From positions 124,001-188,000 of the forward strand of contig JACPNS010000021.1 of the NCBI GenBank assembly GCA_016185345.1: a stretch of DNA of 64,000 nucleotides. Reading direction: 5' to 3'. Below, in pieces: positions 59,255 to 64,000 of the stretch (positions within the stretch are counted from its first letter, which is position 1; each line of letters starts with the position of its first letter). Both the position numbers and the translations under genes were made by a program. The notes beneath the pieces are model-generated. The model was not told where the DNA came from, ran no database searches, and worked only from the letters and a program-made list of their open reading frames with translations. Source of the stretch: Solirubrobacterales bacterium. Its GTDB lineage: Bacteria > Actinomycetota > Thermoleophilia > Solirubrobacterales > JACPNS01.

Positions 59255-62107
59255 GTGAATCACGACCCCCTCCAAACCCTCGATTCGTTCAGCACCCCTT
59301 CGGGCGAGGGTTCGTTCTACTCACTGCCAAAGCTTGAGGCCGCTGGCGTTGGGCCGATCTCTCGTCTTCCGGTCAGTATCCGCATCGTGCTCGAGTCCGT
59401 TCTGCGCAACTGCGACGGAAAGCGGATCACCGAAGAACACGTCCGCGAGCTCGCCAACTGGCGCGCCAATGAAGAGCGCACGGAGGAAATTCCATTTGTC
59501 GTTGCGCGAATCGTTCTTCAGGACTTCACCGGCGTTCCGCTGCTTGTGGACCTCGCAGCGATGCGATCAGCCGTTGAGCGCATGGGCAAGGACCCGAAGG
59601 TCATTGAACCACTCGTCCCCGTGGACCTCGTCGTCGACCACTCGGTCCAGGTTGACTACTCATCGACCGGCGCATCGTTCGAGCGAAATATGGCGATGGA
59701 GTTCAAGCGCAACCGTGAGCGCTACGAGTTCCTGAAATGGGGCATGCAGGCATTTGACGCCTTCAAGGTTGTGCCCAGCGGGATCGGCATCGTTCACCAG
59801 GTCAATCTTGAATACCTCGCCCAGTGCGTGCTTGAGGCCGACGGGGTCTACTACCCGGACACTCTGGTCGGCACGGACTCGCACACGACGATGATCAACG
59901 GCCTTGGCGTTGTCGGCTGGGGCGTTGGCGGCATCGAAGCCGAGGCCGGAATGCTCGGTCAACCGGTCTACTTCCTTGCGCCCGACGTTGTCGGAGTTGA
60001 GCTGACCGGCGCGCTCCACGAGGGCGTCACGGCGACCGACATGGTACTGCGCGTCACCGAGATGCTGCGCGCCCACGGCGTCGTCGGAAAGTTCGTTGAG
60101 TTCTACGGCGAGGGCGCGGAAACCCTCTCCCTGCCCGACCGCGCGACGATCAGCAACATGGCGCCCGAGTACGGCGCGACGATGGGCTTCTTCCCGTACG
60201 ACGAGCGATCCTCCGAGTACATGCGCCTCACGGGACGCGAAGAAGCGCACATCCAGACGGTTGAGAACTACTTCAAGGCGCAGGGCCTCTTTGGGATCCC
60301 GAAAGCCGGCGAGATCGACTACTCCGTGAACCTCAAGTTGGATCTCGATCAGATCGAGCCGAGCGTCTCTGGACCCAAGCGTCCGCAGGATCGAATCGAT
60401 CTGAAAAACCTGAAGAGCCGCTTCGTGGAGCTCTTCCAGGCGCCGACCTCAGAGTCGGGTTACGGGAAGGCCGCCGACGAACTGAACAGAGTCTTCCCGA
60501 GCGACGTCGGCCTGCCTGGCGACGAGGCGCACGGCACAAACGGCGGTGGCACAGAGGACGACGACATCGACGAGCTGGACGCTTCGGCGGCGCTCGATTC
60601 TCAGGAGGAGATGGTTGCGAACCGCCCAACTCCCGATCTGCTTCAGCTTTCGGACCTGACCGACCAGGAACGCGTTGACGTTGACCTTCACCACGGCGAT
60701 GTCCTGATCGCAGCGATCACTTCTTGCACGAACACCTCGAACCCCTCGGTCATGTTGGCCGCCGGTCTCGTGGCGAAGAAGGCCGTCGAGAAAGGCCTCA
60801 CAGTTGGTCCGGCAGTAAAGACTTCATTGGCTCCCGGCTCGCGAGTGGTCAGCGACTACCTCGACCAGACCGGGCTGCAGCCATACCTCGATGAACTCGG
60901 CTTCAACCTTGTGGGCTACGGCTGCACGACGTGCATCGGTAATTCCGGTCCGCTCGACGCCGGCCTTGAGGCGACGATCGTTGACAACGACGTGATCGCG
61001 GCCAGCGTGCTCAGCGGAAACCGCAACTTCGAAGCGCGCGTTCACCAGAACATCAAGGCCAACTTCTTGATGAGCCCGCCGCTGGTCGTCGCGTTTGCGC
61101 TGGCCGGCACCGTCGAGCGTGACCTTTCGACCGAGCCGCTCGGCAAGGCCACCACTGGCGAGGACGTCTACCTCAAGGACATCTGGCCAACGCTCGATGA
61201 AGTCCGCGAACTGCTTTCGAGCTCGCTCAATCCAGACACCTTCCGTCGCCTCTACGGCGACTTCACCGAGCAGAACCCGATGTGGAACGAGATCCCCGGC
61301 AAGACCGGCGTAGTTTACGAGTGGGACCGCGAATCGACCTATGTTCAGGAGCCGCCGTTCTTCGAGGGCTTCCAGATGGAGCCCACACCGGTCAAAGCGA
61401 TTCACGGCGCCCGCGCGCTCGCCGTGCTCGGCGACTCGGTCACCACCGACCACATTTCACCTGCGGGCGCGATCAAGGAAGCCTCGCCTGCCGGGCGATT
61501 CCTGAAAGAGCACGGCGTCGAGAAGGTTGACTTCAACTCCTATGGATCGCGACGTGGAAACGACCGCATCATGACGCGAGGCACCCTCGCGAACGTGCGC
61601 ATTCGCAACCTGATGGCTCCCGGCACCGAAGGCGGCGTCACTCTGTACCACGGTGGCCAGACCGAGCAGATGGACATCTTCGACGCAGCGGCCAAGTACA
61701 AAGAAGACGGCCGCTCGTTGATGCTCTTCGCGGGCAAGGAGTACGGCTCGGGTAGCTCGCGCGACTGGGCTGCAAAGGGCACAAATCTTCTTGGAGTACG
61801 CGCTGTCGTCGCCGTGAGCTACGAGCGCATCCACCGCAGCAACCTCGTTGGCATGGGCGTGCTGCCTTGTCAATTCAAGGACGGCGAGACGGCGCAGACG
61901 CTTGGCATTGACGGCTCAGAACAGTTCCACTTGATCGGCGTTGAAAAGGGAGTGCAGCCGCGTCAGGAGTTGACGCTTGTGATTCACCGCGCGGATGACA
62001 CGACGCACGAGACGAAAGTCATCGCGCGGATCGACACTCCGATTGAGGTCGATTACTTCGAGCACGGCGGGATTCTCCCGTACGTACTACGTCAGCTCGT
62101 CGCTTAG
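59255..62107 (+). CDS. acnA: Aconitate hydratase A
   Basis: Interconverts citrate and isocitrate in the TCA cycle with a [4Fe-4S] cluster. About 950 residues, the usual AcnA/IRP size. Cluster cysteines are in [12 protein letters not shown] and [12 protein letters not shown]; the C-terminal swivel domain has [18 protein letters not shown]. The GTG at 59255 ([16 protein letters not shown]) matches family starts better than the one at 59231, which is inside the promoter region. Confidence 0.95.
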   Translation: MNHDPLQTLDSFSTPSGEGSFYSLPKLEAAGVGPISRLPVSIRIVLESVLRNCDGKRITEEHVRELANWRANEERTEEIPFVVARIVLQDFTGVPLLVDLAAMRSAVERMGKDPKVIEPLVPVDLVVDHSVQVDYSSTGASFERNMAMEFKRNRERYEFLKWGMQAFDAFKVVPSGIGIVHQVNLEYLAQCVLEADGVYYPDTLVGTDSHTTMINGLGVVGWGVGGIEAEAGMLGQPVYFLAPDVVGVELTGALHEGVTATDMVLRVTEMLRAHGVVGKFVEFYGEGAETLSLPDRATISNMAPEYGATMGFFPYDERSSEYMRLTGREEAHIQTVENYFKAQGLFGIPKAGEIDYSVNLKLDLDQIEPSVSGPKRPQDRIDLKNLKSRFVELFQAPTSESGYGKAADELNRVFPSDVGLPGDEAHGTNGGGTEDDDIDELDASAALDSQEEMVANRPTPDLLQLSDLTDQERVDVDLHHGDVLIAAITSCTNTSNPSVMLAAGLVAKKAVEKGLTVGPAVKTSLAPGSRVVSDYLDQTGLQPYLDELGFNLVGYGCTTCIGNSGPLDAGLEATIVDNDVIAASVLSGNRNFEARVHQNIKANFLMSPPLVVAFALAGTVERDLSTEPLGKATTGEDVYLKDIWPTLDEVRELLSSSLNPDTFRRLYGDFTEQNPMWNEIPGKTGVVYEWDRESTYVQEPPFFEGFQMEPTPVKAIHGARALAVLGDSVTTDHISPAGAIKEASPAGRFLKEHGVEKVDFNSYGSRRGNDRIMTRGTLANVRIRNLMAPGTEGGVTLYHGGQTEQMDIFDAAAKYKEDGRSLMLFAGKEYGSGSSRDWAAKGTNLLGVRAVVAVSYERIHRSNLVGMGVLPCQFKDGETAQTLGIDGSEQFHLIGVEKGVQPRQELTLVIHRADDTTHETKVIARIDTPIEVDYFEHGGILPYVLRQLVA

Positions 62108-62113
62108 CTCCCG

Positions 62114-64000
62114 CTACTCGTAGCTGAGGGCGTCTATGACGTTCATTTTTGCTGCGCGCCTTGCTGGCGGGAGCGCGGCGAGGATTCCGGCGATGACCGA
62201 GAGGATTGCGACGGTGACGATCACGGCTACCGGGGGGTGGAAGTCGGCGTTGGTTTCGCCCGAGGCGATTCCTCTTACGAATGCCCAGCCGAGGGCCATG
62301 CCGACCACCAAGCCCAGGGCCGAGCCGGCGGAGGTGATCAGAAGGGATTCGGAGAGGATCATTCGGCGGATCTGCCAGCGGCTTGATCCGATCGCGCGCA
62401 AGAGGCCGATCTCACGGGTACGTTCGAGGACGCTCATCAGCAAAGTGTTGACGACGCCGAGAAGGCTCACCAGGATTGCGATGGCCATGATCACGTAGAA
62501 GATCGAGAAGACCTGGTTGATCTGGTCTTTGAGCTGCTGCTTGACCTCTTCGTTGGAGAGCGACTGGAAGGCGGGGTAGTCGCGTTCGAGCAGCGTGTCG
62601 ATCTGGCCGCCCAGCGCGCCTCGCTGTTCGGGGGTCTTTGCGATCGCGAGGATCTGGGAGTAGCCGGTGGCGCCGTAGAGAGTGTCGAAAGTGTCGAGCG
62701 ACATCACGATCGAAGAGGCCTCGATCGAGTTGCCGGTGGCGAGCGCGGCGATCTTCAGTTTCTCGGCGCCGCGCGGGCCTTCGAGGGTCAGCGAATCTCC
62801 GACTTCGAGTTTCTCCTGTTTTGCGAATCCCGATGGCAGGGTCACGCCGCCAGCGGCGAGCGCGGCGTTCACGTCCGGGACTGCGCCTTCTGCGAACTCG
62901 GGCGTTGAGAACTGGTCTCGTGTCTCGGGGTTGAGCGCGTAGACGGCCTGGCCGGAGGCGTCGCCTGAGATCAGGTAGAGCGCCTTGATGCCAGTTGCGG
63001 CCCCGGCCGCTGGCAGCGCGCGGACTTTCGCAAGCGCGGACTCGGCGATAGTCGATTGCGGGCCGCCCTGGGCTGCCTTCGGCTGGATCGTGAAGTCGGT
63101 CTTCAGTTCCTTGTCGAGGTCGTCGGAGATCGTGCCGATGAAGCTCGATCCGATGCTGCCGATCGCGGCGACCAGTGCGATTCCGATCATCAGGCCCGAC
63201 GCCGTCGAGGCCGTACGAGTCGGATTTGCGCGCGCGTTGTCAGCGGCGAGGCGCCCTTCGACCGGGGTGACCTTCTGCAGCGGCCATGCCATTCCGCGGA
63301 CGAGCCAGGGAACAACAACCGGGCCGATCATGATCACGCCGGTGAACAGGAAGATGACGCCGAACACGCCGGCGGCTATGACCGGCGGCGGGGCGTCTGA
63401 GGAAGAAGCCAGCGTGAAGACGCCGAGCAGGCCCAGCACTGTGAGCACGCTGCCGACGCTGAGCCTGCGGCCCAGGCGCAGGGGCTCGCTGCGGTGCTCA
63501 ACCAACACAGCCTGGATCGGTGGGATCCGACTGGCGCGGATCGCCGGGCGCAGCGCGCCGAGGACGGTCGCGCCGACGCCGAGAATCGGGGCGATGATGA
63601 AGGCCGTGGGCGGGTAGCTGATCGAGCCGATCGGGAAGCCGATGTTCGAGACGAGCCAGACCATCAGGCGCGTCAGCAGCAAGCCGATCACAACCGCAAG
63701 CAGCGCGCCGATCACGCCCAGAAGCAGGGCCTCGACGAGGATCATCCGCCGGATCAGTTTGCGCGAGGCGCCGAGTGTTCGCAGCATGCCGATCTCACGC
63801 AGCCGCTGGGCGACGGTCATGTTGAACGAGTTGAGGATCAGGAAGCCGCCGACAAACAGGCTCATTGCGGCGAAGAAGTAGAGGATGATGTTGAAGCCCT
63901 GGATCTGGCTGTTGATCTCGTCGGCGATGTCGCTGGGGGTGCTGACCTGAACGCCTTCGGGAGCAATAGCTTCGAGCTCCTTGGTGACGGTGTCGATGCT
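62114..64000 (-). CDS. ABC transporter permease, MacB/FtsX-like, 5' end beyond the window
   Basis: The last 628 codons of a membrane protein. The frame is open to base 64000, so the ATG at 63865 is internal. There are two FtsX-like blocks: one at the start of the visible part (FAAMSLFVGGFLILNSFNMTVAQRLREIGMLRTLGASRKLIRRMILVEA region) and one at the C-terminus (TLLMSVLERTREIGLLRAIGSSRWQIRRMI), with a large extracytoplasmic domain between. This is the permease of a MacB/LolCDE-like exporter; the ATPase is expected outside the window. The gene ends 7 nt from the aconitase stop, convergent. Confidence 0.85.
   Translation of the reverse strand, partial: SIDTVTKELEAIAPEGVQVSTPSDIADEINSQIQGFNIILYFFAAMSLFVGGFLILNSFNMTVAQRLREIGMLRTLGASRKLIRRMILVEALLLGVIGALLAVVIGLLLTRLMVWLVSNIGFPIGSISYPPTAFIIAPILGVGATVLGALRPAIRASRIPPIQAVLVEHRSEPLRLGRRLSVGSVLTVLGLLGVFTLASSSDAPPPVIAAGVFGVIFLFTGVIMIGPVVVPWLVRGMAWPLQKVTPVEGRLAADNARANPTRTASTASGLMIGIALVAAIGSIGSSFIGTISDDLDKELKTDFTIQPKAAQGGPQSTIAESALAKVRALPAAGAATGIKALYLISGDASGQAVYALNPETRDQFSTPEFAEGAVPDVNAALAAGGVTLPSGFAKQEKLEVGDSLTLEGPRGAEKLKIAALATGNSIEASSIVMSLDTFDTLYGATGYSQILAIAKTPEQRGALGGQIDTLLERDYPAFQSLSNEEVKQQLKDQINQVFSIFYVIMAIAILVSLLGVVNTLLMSVLERTREIGLLRAIGSSRWQIRRMILSESLLITSAGSALGLVVGMALGWAFVRGIASGETNADFHPPVAVIVTVAILSVIAGILAALPPARRAAKMNVIDALSYE

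Noticed and set aside
1-64000. CRISPR arrays, tRNA or rRNA genes
   Set aside because: No regularly spaced repeats, no tRNA-like cloverleaf other than tmRNA, and no rRNA sequence were recognised by reading.

Overview
The window is GC-rich bacterial DNA with almost no space between genes. The gene content suggests a high-GC Gram-positive actinobacterium, most likely of the Thermoleophilia/Solirubrobacterales kind. Pointers to this are an actinobacterial-style tmRNA tag, an InhA-like FabI, a heme-copper oxidase with the A2-type YSHPAVY motif, many GTG/TTG starts, and families of secreted, Lys/Tyr-rich or disulfide-rich proteins. The lineage is inferred from gene content only. There is no integrase, transposase, CRISPR array or rRNA.

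Layout. 1-429: no gene recognised. 430-5617: a small coiled-coil protein and a complete type II fatty-acid operon (fabD-fabH-fabG-acpP-fabF-fabI), closed by a very long hairpin. 5790-11065: ftsE-ftsX-ctp-rnr-smpB (division, proteolysis, RNA decay, ribosome rescue). 11073-16611: three paralogous secreted proteins on the minus strand, which separate smpB from ssrA. 16916-17271: tmRNA, followed directly by a 129-nt element bounded by inverted repeats and an orphan Phd-type antitoxin. 17767-23777: an alpha/beta hydrolase, then a compact minus-strand operon of a circularly permuted ATP-grasp ligase, a YbdK-type glutamate-cysteine ligase and two class I glutamine-amidotransferase-like hydrolases, then an enoyl-CoA hydratase. 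24050-25893: a GGDEF protein with a collagen-like ectodomain behind a sigma-28-like promoter, and an SRPBCC protein. 25900-27114: an M23-like secreted protein. 27322-36773: rplM-rpsI-glmM-glmS-acpS-nnr-alr-cca-HIT-infA. 36780-39300: a DrrA/DrrB-like ABC exporter. 39409-42024: four secreted or lipoprotein genes. 42039-45067: a double GGDEF protein, a lipoprotein and a zinc-ribbon protein. 45145-47573: a GT4 glycosyltransferase and a diheme cytochrome c.

47785-56061 is the respiratory region. It holds an active-looking aa3/caa3-type oxidase (ctaC-ctaD-ctaE), heme farnesyltransferase ctaB, and three very small membrane proteins, one of only 36 residues. Upstream of ctaB lies a second, full-length subunit I/subunit II pair in which nearly every heme and copper ligand has been replaced. 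56182-64000: a UPF0104/LPG-synthase-like membrane protein, thioredoxin reductase, a Pro/Gln-rich protein, aconitase, and the 3' part of an ABC permease that runs off the window.

The strongest leads are the redox-dead oxidase pair, the tmRNA tag ending ALV with the structured element behind it, the ATP-grasp/GCS2/amidohydrolase operon, the sigma-28-like control of the collagen-like GGDEF protein, and a recurrent TAnnnT box 6-11 nt before start codons that points to widespread leaderless transcription.
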